From positions 1 to 64,000 of the forward strand of contig NZ_JACOPV010000019.1 of the NCBI RefSeq assembly GCF_016881005.1: a stretch of DNA of 64,000 bases, given 5' to 3'. The stretch comes from Pseudomonas arcuscaelestis. Its GTDB lineage: Bacteria > Pseudomonadota > Gammaproteobacteria > Pseudomonadales > Pseudomonadaceae. The notes beneath the pieces are model-generated. The model made no database searches and had not been told where the DNA came from. It saw only the letters and a list, made by a program, of their open reading frames with translations. Shown here piece by piece: positions 43,969 through 53,936 of the stretch. A program made the position numbers and the translations under genes. The stretch's first letter is position 1, and each line of letters begins with the position of its first letter.

Positions 43969-45300
43969 CTAACGCAAGCGCTTGCCACCCGATTTCCGAT
44001 CCAGCGCATATAAAAGCCCTGCGATCAGCAGCGCACCGCCCACCAGGCAGGCCTTCGGCACCGAGTTTTTGCCCGATCGCCATCCACCCTGTACCCGGCG
44101 TTCGCCGCTGGCAGGCTCAAAAAGATTGCCGGTTGAGTTGGCCGATGCGGCGCTGTGGTTCAGACCCAGACGCGTCAATAACCCCGACAGTCGATTGAAT
44201 CCCGGTAGTAGAAAATGCGTCAGGCGTGCCACTGTGGCTGCGGCACCGACGGTGGTGCTGGTGCGCGGGTTGATTGCACATCGAACCATCGCCTGGGCCA
44301 CTCGGTGTGGGTCGTAGACGGGGGGAGGAGGCTTGAGTGCATGGCCGGTAAAGTTGCCGCCATCACGAAAACCCGGGGTGTCCATGACGGCGGGATAGAT
44401 ATCGCAGACATGAATAGCGGGAAAGCCATTGAGCTCGCCGCGCAGTGCTTCACTGAAACCGCGCAAGCCGTACTTGCTGGCCGAATAGGCAACGGCATAA
44501 GGCTGCGCCACCCAGCTTCCCAGCGACAAGGTATTGATCAACACACCGCTTTTCTGCGCTTTGAAATAGGGCCAGGCGACGTAGGCGCCGCGCAGGTAAC
44601 CCAGCAGATCGGTCTGTATCACTTGCTCGTGAGCCTCTAGCGGGGTGTCTTCAAAGCTGCCCACTGCGCCGACCCCGGCGTTGTTGATCCAGATATCGAT
44701 ACGACCACCTCCAAACGCCGCGGCTTGAGCCGCCAACGCCTGCATCTGCGCGCTGTCGGTCACATCGGTTGGTACGGCAAGCGCCTGCGTCCCGCAGTCG
44801 GTGCATTCGTCGACAACATCGAATAGGGCCGACTCGTCCCGCGCCGCCAACACCAGGCGGGCACCTCGGCAGGCGAACGCGTGGGCTGCCGCTCGGCCGA
44901 TACCGCTGGAAGCGCCGGTGATGACCACCAGCTTGCCTGCCAGGGAATTGCGCACGGACAGCGGGCGAGGTGACTCATAGCGTGTTTGGCTACCCGCCTC
45001 AAGCGTATCGAGCCGAGCTTCCTGGTGTACTTCCTCAAGTTTCAGTTGGGTGCCGTCCGCCAGGGTCAAGGTGAGGTCCTCGATGGTGCCGGCGATCCGG
45101 TCGGGATACACAGGCTGCCCTTGAGGATCGATGTCGTCGTAAAGAAACTTTTGGCCTTCCATCCAACCTATGGCGGTCAGCAGTTCAGGGCCCAGGTAGT
45201 ACTTTGCGTCGAGAAAGAACCCGGGGAATTGACGTGTGCGCTCGCGGCTCTCGATGGTGTAGCGTTGGCCGGGCTTCATACCGGTGGCTGGATCGATCAC
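43969..45300 (-). CDS. Short-chain dehydrogenase/reductase with N-terminal extension and C-terminal membrane anchor
   Basis: The 443-residue protein has a central SDR domain (about 120-320). It shows the cofactor loop VVITGASSGIGRAAA, NNAGVG, catalytic Ser in LINTLSLGSWVA and the Tyr-Lys pair in YSASKYG. It has about 115 extra residues at the front with no recognised domain (FPGFFLDAKYYLGPELLTAI) and a C-terminal hydrophobic helix (ACLVGGALLIAGLLYAL) followed by a basic tail, which would hold it at the inner membrane. The start is a GTG with GGAG upstream. The substrate is unknown. Confidence 0.75.
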   Translation of the reverse strand: MIDPATGMKPGQRYTIESRERTRQFPGFFLDAKYYLGPELLTAIGWMEGQKFLYDDIDPQGQPVYPDRIAGTIEDLTLTLADGTQLKLEEVHQEARLDTLEAGSQTRYESPRPLSVRNSLAGKLVVITGASSGIGRAAAHAFACRGARLVLAARDESALFDVVDECTDCGTQALAVPTDVTDSAQMQALAAQAAAFGGGRIDIWINNAGVGAVGSFEDTPLEAHEQVIQTDLLGYLRGAYVAWPYFKAQKSGVLINTLSLGSWVAQPYAVAYSASKYGLRGFSEALRGELNGFPAIHVCDIYPAVMDTPGFRDGGNFTGHALKPPPPVYDPHRVAQAMVRCAINPRTSTTVGAAATVARLTHFLLPGFNRLSGLLTRLGLNHSAASANSTGNLFEPASGERRVQGGWRSGKNSVPKACLVGGALLIAGLLYALDRKSGGKRLR

Positions 45301-45469
45301 GGCCGTATCTCCATGCTGTTGTTTTGCGATAGAGGGGGCGATTGATGCGGGGGTTCAACCCAGATTGACGGAAGGATGCACAATCTCGGCGAGCGCATAC
45401 GTAATCCGATCAAACTTTCGCGGCCCTGTGGGTTCTTCTGAAAACACAACGTTGCTACAGGAGCACACC

Positions 45470-45694
45470 ATGACCTCCAACGATCCCAAGCATGACGATA
45501 AGGTGCCTCGGCCGCTTTCTTCTGAAGAGGCTCAGCAAGGTGAGCAGGTTCGCGGGCCGGTGCTTGAGCGCCCTGACCCGGACACCGAGACGGTGGACAA
45601 AGTAATCACACCGACATCGATCAAGGAGCAGGAAGAAGAAACCCGCGAGATTGAGCGCCGCCTGGCCGAAATCGAGAATAAAGCCCGACGCTGA
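45470..45694 (+). CDS. Small acidic hypothetical protein
   Basis: The 74-residue protein is highly charged (MTSNDPKHDDKVPRPLSSEE at the front, a Glu/Arg-rich helix at the end: EEETREIERRLAEIENKARR). It has no signal peptide or membrane segment. The C-terminal third should form a coiled coil or single helix. The ATG is preceded by CAGGAG at good spacing. No function is recognised; small proteins of this type are common in Pseudomonas and often stress-linked, but nothing here shows that. Confidence 0.65.
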   Translation: MTSNDPKHDDKVPRPLSSEEAQQGEQVRGPVLERPDPDTETVDKVITPTSIKEQEEETREIERRLAEIENKARR

Positions 45695-45790
45695 ATACAA
45701 TCGGAACTGCCGGGGCAGGCCATCGGTTCTTGCTAATGTGGCGTGTTCGTTGGCAGTCAATTATCAGCAACCCAGGCTTACGGTGAACAA

Positions 45791-48358
45791 ATGGATGCTC
45801 TTTCCGGCAATGGCCTGTCAACGCGCAGCCAAGTGGTTCGGCACCTGATACTGGCGTTTTGCGGCATGTTGATGGTGATTCTTACGCTCGGATTGGTGTC
45901 GTTCTATCGCATCGCCGACTCACTCGATCAGCGCGAGGTAGGGCAGAGCCGCTTTCATGCCGAATCGGCGATGGCCCAGTTGCAGAAGAATGAGCGCAGC
46001 TATTTGCTCACCCATGCTATCTGGCAGTCAGCCTATGATCATCTCGGCCGCGAGGCGGATGCGCGCTGGGCCTACGAGGCTGACAATGTCGGACCGACGC
46101 TCTACACCACCGACGGCTATGCGGGTGTTTTCGTGCTGGATGATCAGCGCACCGGCTATGCCATGGTGGATGGCCAGTTAAGCAGTCAGGGCTTCGAACA
46201 CTACAGCGATGATGCAGGCAAGATCCTCAGTCAGGCTCGACAAGTTGCGGAAAACCAGCAAGCAACCGCCGGCTACCTACAGTTTCGCGACCAACCGGCG
46301 ATGTTCACCGCCGCAGTCATCCAGCCTCCATCACTACCTCACCATCTACCTGCGCCCAGCGCGGTGCTGGTGTTTGTGCGGGTGCTCGAAGCGAGTGTGC
46401 TCGAGCCCCTGGGGCGCAGTGCCGGTCTGGACGGCCTGGGCGTTGGCGCTGCTGGCAGCGCCAGCCAGGCAAAAGGCGCACTGCCGCTGGAAGGCAGCGG
46501 CGATGAACTTTCATGGACCATTGCCCAACCGGGACGCGAGCTGATTGCCACTGTGGTTCCAGCGCTGGCGCTGGCCGTGGTGCTGATAGGCTTGCTGGTC
46601 GCGGTACTGGCCCGCTATGGCATACGCGCGAGCGCCGGCATGGACCGAAGCCACCGGCAACTGGCCGTGTCCAAAGACGCACTGGAAACCAGCGAAGAGC
46701 GTTTTCGCGCCGTGGCCGAGGCGTCCTCCGACTGGATTTGGGAGACCGATGCGCAGTTGCATCTGACCTACCTCTCGGCGCGCTTCGCCGAGCTTACCGG
46801 GCACCCAATTGATGCCTGGTTGCAGCGACCCATTACGCAGTTGCTCGACTGCGACACCGCCCATATCGAAAACTGGCTGCACGGCTTGGCCGCGAGCCAG
46901 GCGTCGGGCAGCCTGCGCTGCCAGTACCATGATCAACTCGGCCAGCAGCGTATCTGCCGAATTGCGGCACGGGCGATTGTTGATCACGCCCGGTGTACCG
47001 GTTTTCGCGGCACTTGCAGCGATATCACCGATGAAGTGGCGGCCCATGCGCAGATCCAACACCTTTCGTTGCATGACGCGCTTACCGGTTTGCCAAACCG
47101 CAACAAACTTTTTCGTTTTCTCGAACTGGGCGAGCAGGGAGCCTTGCCGCACGCCTTGGCGGTGATCATGCTCGACCTGGACAACTTCAAGCCAATCAAC
47201 GACAGCCTTGGCCATTCGGCCGGTGACGCCGTGCTGGTTGAGGTGGCAAGACGCCTCGGCCAGGTTACTCGAGACAGCGATCTGGTAGCGCGCTTGGGAG
47301 GCGACGAGTTCATCATCGTCTTGACCCGTCCAGGCCAGCACGAAGAGATGGATCGGTTTTGCGCCCGCGTGGTGGAAACCCTGCAACACCCAATTTTAGC
47401 GGAGGGCCAGTCGGTTCAGGTCGGCGTCAGCCTGGGCGTGGTGCTATCGGCTGAGTATCCGGGTACGCCGAGTGACTTGATTCGCTACGCCGACCTGGCC
47501 TTGTACAGCGCCAAGCGTGCAGGCAAGCACACCTGGCGCTACTTCTCCACGCAGATGAACGCCGCCCTGGTGGAAAAGCGCACGCTTGAGCACGAGTTGC
47601 TGGAGGGCATTGGCCGCGATGAGCTTGTGCTGCACTATCAGCCGCGCTTCAAGGTCGATGGCGTAACCGTTGCCTCGGTGGAAGCGCTGGTGCGCTGGCG
47701 ACACCCGCGCCTGGGCCTGTTGCCTCCTGATCGCTTCATCGCCTTGGCCGAGGAGTCGGAACTGATTGTCCTGCTGGGCAACTGGGTCATACGCGAAGCC
47801 TGCACCAAGGCCAAGGCCTGGCCGATGGAGATCATGGTCTCGGTGAACATGTCGCCAGCCCAGTTCAGTCGCAGCGACGTGGTTCATGATGTCGCCGAAG
47901 CCTTGCGCCACACCGGCCTTGCGGCCCACCGCCTGGAGTTGGAAATTACTGAGAATGTCATGCTCAATGATGTCGAAGGTGCCTTGCAGACCATGAACTC
48001 GCTGAAAGAGCTGGGTGTCAGGCTGAATATGGATGATTTTGGTACCGGCTATTCTTCCCTGGGTTACCTGCGGACTTACCCCTTCGACAGCATCAAGATC
48101 GACAAGCGCTTCGTTCAGTCGTTGGGCAAGAGCGCTAGTGATCGCAGCGTGGTCCAGGCGATCATCAACCTGGGCAACGCCATGGGCATGACGGTGACTG
48201 CCGAAGGTGTGGAGACGGCCGAACAACTGGCCTTGCTCAACGATGATCAATGCCATGAAGTTCAGGGCTTTCTACTCAGCCGCCCGGTGGACAACGACGT
48301 ACTTGTGCAGATAATGCGTCGCCAACGGGCGAACACCGCGACCGAGTCCTCTGGTTAG
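45791..48358 (+). CDS. CHASE4-PAS-GGDEF-EAL cyclic-di-GMP enzyme
   Basis: The 855-residue protein has two membrane helices (about 22-42 and 265-287) enclosing a periplasmic CHASE4-type sensor. A PAS domain (about 308-420: EERFRAVAEASSDWIWETDA) comes next, then GGDEF (about 435-600) with intact LGGDEF catalytic loop, and EAL (about 610-845) with intact VEALVRW, ENVMLND and DDFGTGYSS motifs. Both making and breaking c-di-GMP are possible. The ATG at 45791 is chosen by the length before the first helix; its ribosome site is weak. It could set the c-di-GMP level that controls adhesins such as the one at the right edge, but no direct link is visible. Confidence 0.88.
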   Translation: MDALSGNGLSTRSQVVRHLILAFCGMLMVILTLGLVSFYRIADSLDQREVGQSRFHAESAMAQLQKNERSYLLTHAIWQSAYDHLGREADARWAYEADNVGPTLYTTDGYAGVFVLDDQRTGYAMVDGQLSSQGFEHYSDDAGKILSQARQVAENQQATAGYLQFRDQPAMFTAAVIQPPSLPHHLPAPSAVLVFVRVLEASVLEPLGRSAGLDGLGVGAAGSASQAKGALPLEGSGDELSWTIAQPGRELIATVVPALALAVVLIGLLVAVLARYGIRASAGMDRSHRQLAVSKDALETSEERFRAVAEASSDWIWETDAQLHLTYLSARFAELTGHPIDAWLQRPITQLLDCDTAHIENWLHGLAASQASGSLRCQYHDQLGQQRICRIAARAIVDHARCTGFRGTCSDITDEVAAHAQIQHLSLHDALTGLPNRNKLFRFLELGEQGALPHALAVIMLDLDNFKPINDSLGHSAGDAVLVEVARRLGQVTRDSDLVARLGGDEFIIVLTRPGQHEEMDRFCARVVETLQHPILAEGQSVQVGVSLGVVLSAEYPGTPSDLIRYADLALYSAKRAGKHTWRYFSTQMNAALVEKRTLEHELLEGIGRDELVLHYQPRFKVDGVTVASVEALVRWRHPRLGLLPPDRFIALAEESELIVLLGNWVIREACTKAKAWPMEIMVSVNMSPAQFSRSDVVHDVAEALRHTGLAAHRLELEITENVMLNDVEGALQTMNSLKELGVRLNMDDFGTGYSSLGYLRTYPFDSIKIDKRFVQSLGKSASDRSVVQAIINLGNAMGMTVTAEGVETAEQLALLNDDQCHEVQGFLLSRPVDNDVLVQIMRRQRANTATESSG

Positions 48359-48486
48359 GCGCTTGTTATTTTGAAACGCGTAAGCCAGAGACAAGGATAG
48401 AATGCCGGTCACTATCTACGAGGAAACACGATGTTGTTACCTGATTTGAGCCGTGGTCAAACCGACTATCAATCGTTATCTGTCCA

Positions 48487-49095
48487 ATGAGTCGCACGCT
48501 GTTTATTTCGCTGGATGGGCCCAAGGGAACTGGCAAAACCACGCTGCTGGAAGCCATAACCCAAACACTGCGGGCCGACAATAAAAAAGTGATCCGACTG
48601 TGCGAGAAGAAAAGCGATCCCTTTCGCGGTGAAACAATGGCGCTGGTCAACAAACTTGTGAGGAATCCCAACCAGGACCTGGAGCTGGAAGTTTGTCAGC
48701 GCTTTGCCGATAGCCGTCGTTGGATTTCCCAGCAGGTACTGCCCAAACAGCCGCAGGACAGCATCATCCTGATCGACCGCTGGTACCCGTCCGATGCCGC
48801 GTTTCGCCGATTACTGCCGTTTGCACAGATTCTGCAACTGAACCTTGCGCGAAATGTGCGAGTGCCTGACCTGCACGTGGGGGTTGTTACGGCTCCTGAA
48901 GTGTCGTGGGCGAGGGCGGCAGCGCGATCACGGGGCCTGGGCAGTACGGTGATTCATAGCCTGGAAGAACAGGTCGCTTGTACCGAGGCGTTTGAATGCG
49001 CCGTTCGCGATCACGGCTGGGCGCTATGCCGTAATGAAGGGACAATCGAAGACGCAACGATGCAGGTGGTTTCTGAGATCTACAGGCTGTTTTGA
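48487..49095 (+). CDS. Thymidylate kinase-like P-loop protein
   Basis: The 202-residue protein has the P-loop DGPKGTGKTT (residues 10-19), a DR-type motif in ILIDRWYPSDAAFR, and VVTAPEVSWARAAARSRG where the lid region of thymidylate kinases would be. The overall length fits dTMP kinase, but the P-loop spacing and lid differ from the housekeeping enzyme, so it is probably a paralogue with a nucleotide or nucleoside substrate. It stands alone with no good ribosome site visible before the ATG. Confidence 0.7.
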   Translation: MSRTLFISLDGPKGTGKTTLLEAITQTLRADNKKVIRLCEKKSDPFRGETMALVNKLVRNPNQDLELEVCQRFADSRRWISQQVLPKQPQDSIILIDRWYPSDAAFRRLLPFAQILQLNLARNVRVPDLHVGVVTAPEVSWARAAARSRGLGSTVIHSLEEQVACTEAFECAVRDHGWALCRNEGTIEDATMQVVSEIYRLF

Positions 49096-49126
49096 AGCGC
49101 CTGGTGGGTAGTCAGGCGTCCGTCGC

Positions 49127-49726
49127 CTACCTTTTATCCTCCTCCAGGATGGTCGCTGCCAGCTCCAGGGTGCCTCTGCCTCCGCGGCGCAGGCAGGCAA
49201 TCAGCGACAACCAGGGAATGTCGGTAAGGCGCACCTCTGAGTTTGGGATCGCACGGACTTCACCCGCCGTTCCGCCGGCAGGGCCTCCATCAGGCAAGTA
49301 GATCAGCAGCCAATCACCGCGACTTTCCAGCACCAGACCAAAACGATATCCCTCGCCCTCGCTGATCATTCCGACTTTGGCACCTTCGATGTCGTCCAGG
49401 CCGGCGAAGCGTGCGGTAGCGTCTTTGAGCAGTTGGTAACCTGGTAGGTTGCCAAGCAGCCGGGTTTCAAGTGTGTCGAGTGTCCGCGTTGCTATTGCTG
49501 TTTTGGCCAGCAACCCGGCGAGAAAGCAAAACAGCGCCAGGAGTATCACCGTGGCCAGGGTCACTGAGGTAACCCCGGCAACGCTGAAGCCACTGAACAG
49601 TGGAACCACTTTCTGTACGGGACCGCTGAGCAGGTGAATGGCCTTTTCGATAAGGACGAATATCAATACCAACGGCAGAATGAGCAGCAGCCCGCCGGCA
49701 ATCGTGGTCTTGATGAAACTGAACAT
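49127..49726 (-). CDS. DUF502 inner-membrane protein
   Basis: The 199-residue protein has two membrane helices near the front (about 8-30 and 55-80). A soluble domain follows with FRIGLVL-like YRFGLVLESRGDWLLIYLPDG and VRAIPNSEVRLTDIPWLSLI, typical of DUF502. The function of the family is unknown. The ATG at 49726 follows CAGGAGGT. It is the last of four leftward genes with the FadL-type channel, DUF3313 lipoprotein and alkyl sulfatase, starting 36 bp after the channel's stop, so it is probably cotranscribed. Confidence 0.8.
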   Translation of the reverse strand: MFSFIKTTIAGGLLLILPLVLIFVLIEKAIHLLSGPVQKVVPLFSGFSVAGVTSVTLATVILLALFCFLAGLLAKTAIATRTLDTLETRLLGNLPGYQLLKDATARFAGLDDIEGAKVGMISEGEGYRFGLVLESRGDWLLIYLPDGGPAGGTAGEVRAIPNSEVRLTDIPWLSLIACLRRGGRGTLELAATILEEDKR

Positions 49727-49761
49727 GAGACCTCCTGCGCTGGAGCGCAACGGGGGCAGCG

Positions 49762-51063
49762 TTAGAATCGCCACGTAGCCCCGGCACCGAGGATGTGCAG
49801 GGCGGCATTGCGATAAGTGCCAGACAACGTGGTACCTGAGCGCGCCTTGGTTTGCTCCACGTCCATGTCACCAAGCCAGACCAGTGTGTACGCGGCGTGC
49901 ACGTCCAGGCCCTGGTCAATCTGGTAGTTGACCCCAGTCGCCAACCGCCAGGCTTCGCCCATGGGGTTGTCGACCGTGCGGTCTTTGTCGTCCACCGCAG
50001 AACTGTCGTAACCAAGGCCCAAACTCAAGCGCAGGCGCGGATTGATCTGGTACTGCGTACCGACAGAGGCATGCCAGGTGTCTTTGTACTCGCGATCGAC
50101 AGTGCGACTGACGCCCAGGGCATCGGCATCCACTTCGACGCCGATGTTGCCAAATTCGCTCCAGTCCTGCCAGCCGAGACTGCCCAATAGCTTCCATTGC
50201 GCATTGAGGTCGTGGGCGATACTGAACAGCGCGGTTTGCGGCACCGCCATATCCAGCTCCAGCGAGTCGGTACCCAAGCGGCCAAGTGCGCCATTGAGGA
50301 TAAGGTTGTCGACCTTGTCCACATCAGGCTTGTCCTTGAATTCCAGGTCGATCTTGCTGGTATAGGCGAAGCCAATCTGGGTGCGCTCGCTCAGTTTGTA
50401 CAACAGCCCCACGTTGACCCCGGTGCCGACGTCGGTGTCCTTGTACTCAAGCTGGCCATCGGGGCGATCCAGCAGCCCCAGCAGGTTGTTGTTGATGGCC
50501 ATCTCGTTACGGTAGTAGGCGACCATGATCCGCGGGCCAATACCGATGGACAGGTCATCGGTAAACTTGTAAGCCAGCGTCGGTTGCAATGACACGCCAA
50601 TAATCGCCGCCTCCTGGTTGAAGTAGCGGCCGGCCCAGTCATCATCGTAATCCAGTGCCAGGCCAAAATTGCCGTACATGCCAAAGCCGATTGCCGAGCG
50701 TTCATCGATCTGGTGGCTGATGAACAGGCTGGCGCCGGGCAGGTACTGAAGCGCGTTGCCGCCTTCGTTGCCGTCGAACTGGTTGCGACTGTCGCGTGAG
50801 AAACGCATGTCACCGAGGATCACTTGCGCGTTGGCGCTGATCTGGGTGCCCTGTAACTCGGTAAGGCCCGCAGGGTTGCTCATCAACACGCTAGGGTCGG
50901 TTGCCAGCGCAGCAGAACCGGCATTGGCGAGGCCATTGCTCTCCTGGCCTGCCTCGTAGATCAGAATGCCTCCAGCCCCCGCTTCGCTGCTTAGCAGACA
51001 TAAGCTCAACGCCAGGCCTGTAAGGCGCACACCATGGTCGAGATCACACGTGGCTGACTTCAT
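49762..51063 (-). CDS. FadL/TodX-family outer-membrane channel
   Basis: The 433-residue protein has a signal peptide (cleavage near GAGG, residues 30-33) and the FadL N-terminal hatch signature (IYEAGQESNGLANAGSAALA, then DPSVLMSNPAGLTELQGTQI). Fourteen-strand barrel segments follow, ending in LGAGATWRF. The family carries long-chain fatty acids or other hydrophobic molecules across the outer membrane. Next to an alkyl sulfatase gene it may take in the released long-chain alcohol. The ATG has GAGGAGGC upstream. Confidence 0.88.
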   Translation of the reverse strand: MKSATCDLDHGVRLTGLALSLCLLSSEAGAGGILIYEAGQESNGLANAGSAALATDPSVLMSNPAGLTELQGTQISANAQVILGDMRFSRDSRNQFDGNEGGNALQYLPGASLFISHQIDERSAIGFGMYGNFGLALDYDDDWAGRYFNQEAAIIGVSLQPTLAYKFTDDLSIGIGPRIMVAYYRNEMAINNNLLGLLDRPDGQLEYKDTDVGTGVNVGLLYKLSERTQIGFAYTSKIDLEFKDKPDVDKVDNLILNGALGRLGTDSLELDMAVPQTALFSIAHDLNAQWKLLGSLGWQDWSEFGNIGVEVDADALGVSRTVDREYKDTWHASVGTQYQINPRLRLSLGLGYDSSAVDDKDRTVDNPMGEAWRLATGVNYQIDQGLDVHAAYTLVWLGDMDVEQTKARSGTTLSGTYRNAALHILGAGATWRF

Positions 51064-51132
51064 TAAGCCTCCTCATGGTCAATCCATTGAATTCGACCTG
51101 CCGCTGACGTCGGCAGGTCGTTGGGCCATGTC

Positions 51133-51809
51133 TTAGTGTTTGCTCTTGAGTTGCTCGAACGATTTGACGATGTCGATCGCCCAGCCATCGAGCACCGCCC
51201 TGGCATCCTTGGCAGTCATCACTTGGTCGGAGTTGTCCAGATCGGCCCCAGCGCCCTTGCGTACCACCTGGGCAACGACCTTGTTGTTGCTGGCATCGAG
51301 GAACTGGGCTTCAGTCGACAGGCTGGTGTCTTGGTCTCGAATACCGGTTGCAGCACTGACGCCTGCAGCCACCAGTGCGATCGGGATCACTTCGTACGGG
51401 CGCAGCCCTTTGGTCTTGGCGGATACCGCCGTGATCGCGGGGCGCACGACCAATACACCCGGCCCTGGGCCTTTGGCCAGCGGCAGGACTTTGGAGAATT
51501 GTGTTTGTAGGGCCTGATTGTAGTATTGGGTGATGCCTTGGAGGGTCGAGTCAGGAATTTTTTCAGTGGCTTGAGGTTTGGGATAAAGCTGGCTTGGCTC
51601 GACATAAACGCTGCTGAACTTGTTCACGTTCAAACCTGGTTCGATCCAGCGCATAACCGCTGCACCAGACGGTGACTTTTCTTCCTTCAAGGCACTGTAG
51701 TCCTTGAGAAAACCGGAATACTGGTCGGGTTCAACATATTTACTGGCGCAACCTGAGAGCGCCAAAGAACACACACACACAACGCTGCAGCAAGTGATTT
51801 GGCCTGCAT
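51133..51809 (-). CDS. DUF3313 lipoprotein, frameshifted at a (GT)6 repeat in its signal peptide
   Basis: From the ATG at 51809 the product begins MQAKSLAAALCVC and then, in this sequence, runs out of frame at a (GT)6 tract (AC units at 51769-51780). With five GT units it would read on as MQAKSLAAALCVCSLALSGC, a perfect lipoprotein signal, followed by the DUF3313 domain (ASKYVEPDQYSGFLKDYSAL to DGWAIDIVKSFEQLKS). As given, only a GTG inside the repeat opens the correct frame and the basic front of the signal is lost. The gene lies between the alkyl sulfatase and FadL-type genes. Its function is unknown. Confidence 0.75.
51769..51780. repeat. (AC)6/(GT)6 simple repeat in the lipoprotein signal peptide
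   Basis: Six AC units on the plus strand (GT on the coding strand). One unit fewer restores the reading frame from the ATG at 51809 to the lipoprotein body, so changes in repeat number would switch the gene on and off. Confidence 0.85.
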
Positions 51810-51918
51810 GGTAACGCTCCGAATTAACTGACTGGTTGAAGCCTGAAACGGCAACTTTGAGCGACCAGGGGAGAGGGCGGCTGCCTTCCAGTTGCCGCCA
51901 TCTCCCAAGGTTGACGCG

Positions 51919-53936
51919 TTATGGCGTGACGATGTTGAACCAGAAGTCGAAGTTGTCCATGTAGCTCATCAACTCCTCCAGCTTGCCTTCGTTACCTTCA
52001 ACCTTGATATCCCCCGAACCCTTGGCGTCTTTGAGCGTGGTTTGCTTGAGCATCAGATTGTTAAGCGTGTCGCGGGTCAGGGTGATGGTGGCGTCTGCGT
52101 CCTTCGATTGCATGCCCTCGGTATGGTTGAGTACACCGTTGACCATCTCCAGCGTGTACTTCTGCTTCAGATCGGTGAAGTCGAGATTGAGCGTGATGTG
52201 CTTGCCTTCGACTTCGGGCCCTTTCAGGCGCATCGCCAGGTAATCGAAGAACAGGTCCAGGTCCATCGCCTTCACCGTGTCCGGGCTTGCAGTGTCCGGA
52301 GTTGGCAATTTCTGCACGCCGTTGCGAAGTTCCTGGGCGCCGGTCAGGTAGAAGTTGCGCCATGGACCACTCTCGGCCTGATAGCCCAGTTGTTCCAAGG
52401 CATCGGCCTGCAGGTTTTTCGCCGCTTGATTGCCTGGCTCGGCAAACACCACGTTGTTTACCACCGAGGCCACCCAACGGAAGTCACCCTTGTCGTAGTA
52501 CTCCTTGGCCTTCTTCAGTACGGTATCGGCACCACCCATCATGTCGACGAAACGCTTGGCTTCTTCTTCAGGCGGCAATTCCCACAATGTGGCCGGGTTA
52601 CCGATGAACCAGCCCAGGTGCAGGACATAGGTTGCTTTGACGTTGTGATTCAGCGAACCGTAGTAGCCACGGTTGGAAAAGCGGTTGGCAATCGACTTGG
52701 GCAGTTTTACCTGCTCGGCGATTTCGGTCATGGTGTAACCCTTGTTGGCCAGACGCAGGGTTTCGTCGTTGATGTAGCGGTACATGTCACGTTGCGAGGA
52801 CAACTGATCCTTTACTTCCTTGTTGCCCCAGACCGGCCAGTGGTGCATGGCGTACATCACCTGGACATCATCGCCCCACATCTTCAACGCTTCGTTGAGG
52901 TATTTGGACCATGGCAGTGGTTCGCGGATTTTCGCGCCACGTAGCGAGTAGGTGTTGTGCAACGTATGGGTAGAGTCTTCGGCCGTGTTCAGGGCCTTTT
53001 TCTCCTTGATGTAATACAACATCTCGGCTGGTGCTTCGCTTCCCGGCGCGTAGAGGAATTCATAGGTCAAACCGTCGATAACGCGGGTCTCGCCGGTTTT
53101 TTCGATGATGTCGGTCGGCGGGATGAGGGTCACGGTACCGGCAGAGGTGGTGGTACCCAGGCCTGCGCCCAACTGACCTGTTTCATTCGGCGGCAGCAGG
53201 TTCCCGTACATGTAGCTGGCCCGACGGCTCATGGCCGTACCGGCCATGACGTTCTCGGCTACTGCATGTTCGAGAAAGCCCTTGGGTGCATAAACTTTGA
53301 CCTTGCCAGCCTTGACGTCGTCTTCGTTGATTACCCCGCGCACACCGCCGTAATGGTCAACATGGCTGTGGGTATAGATCACCGCGACTACCGGTTTCTT
53401 TGGACGGTGCTTGAAGTACAGGTCAAGCGCCGCCTTGGCGGTTTCGCTGGAAATCAACGGGTCGAAGATGGTGATGCCTTCCTTGCCTTCGACGATGGTC
53501 ATGTTCGACAGATCGTAGTTACGCACCTGGTAGATACCATCGGTAACTTCGAACAGGCCTGAGATGTTGATCAGTTGTGACTGGCGCCACAGGCTTGGGT
53601 TGGTGGTGTCGGGCGCTACTTCGCCCTCTTTGATGAAGGCGTATTTGGCCGGGTCCCAGATTACATTTCCGGTCTTGCCCTTTATGACCTCTGAAGGTAA
53701 TGGAGCAATAAAGCCTTTGTGGGCCAACTCGAAGGATGTCTTGTCATTGAACGGTAGTTCTTTGAGTAAGGCGTTATTCGCAGCTTTCGTGGCCTCAGTC
53801 GCGGCTTTTGGTTGCTCTGCGGCCATTGCTTGGGTCGCTAGCGCGATGGCGACGACCAGTGAACATGTCATGCCCGCTACTTTGCGAGCTTTCGAACTAC
53901 TGGAAAAAAATGCCCAGACTTTATCTCCAAACTCAT
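51919..53936 (-). CDS. sdsA: SdsA-type alkyl sulfatase, with apparent frame break at an A7/T7 run near its start
   Basis: The product belongs to the metallo-beta-lactamase-type alkyl/aryl sulfatases: THSHVDHYGG zinc motif, FLEHAVAENVMAGTAM, the SdsA dimerisation region and an SCP2-like C-terminal domain ending in FWFNIVTP. P. aeruginosa SdsA1 cleaves long-chain alkyl sulfates such as dodecyl sulfate. The best start is the ATG at 53936 (CAGGAG at 7 bases), but its frame stops after 19 codons (MSLEIKSGHFFPVVRKLAK). One extra T in the T7 run (53904-53910) would join it to FSSSSKARKVAGMTCSLVVA, the export signal. Other starts are the ATG at 53871 or a TTG at 54021, both without a ribosome site. 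Confidence 0.8.
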
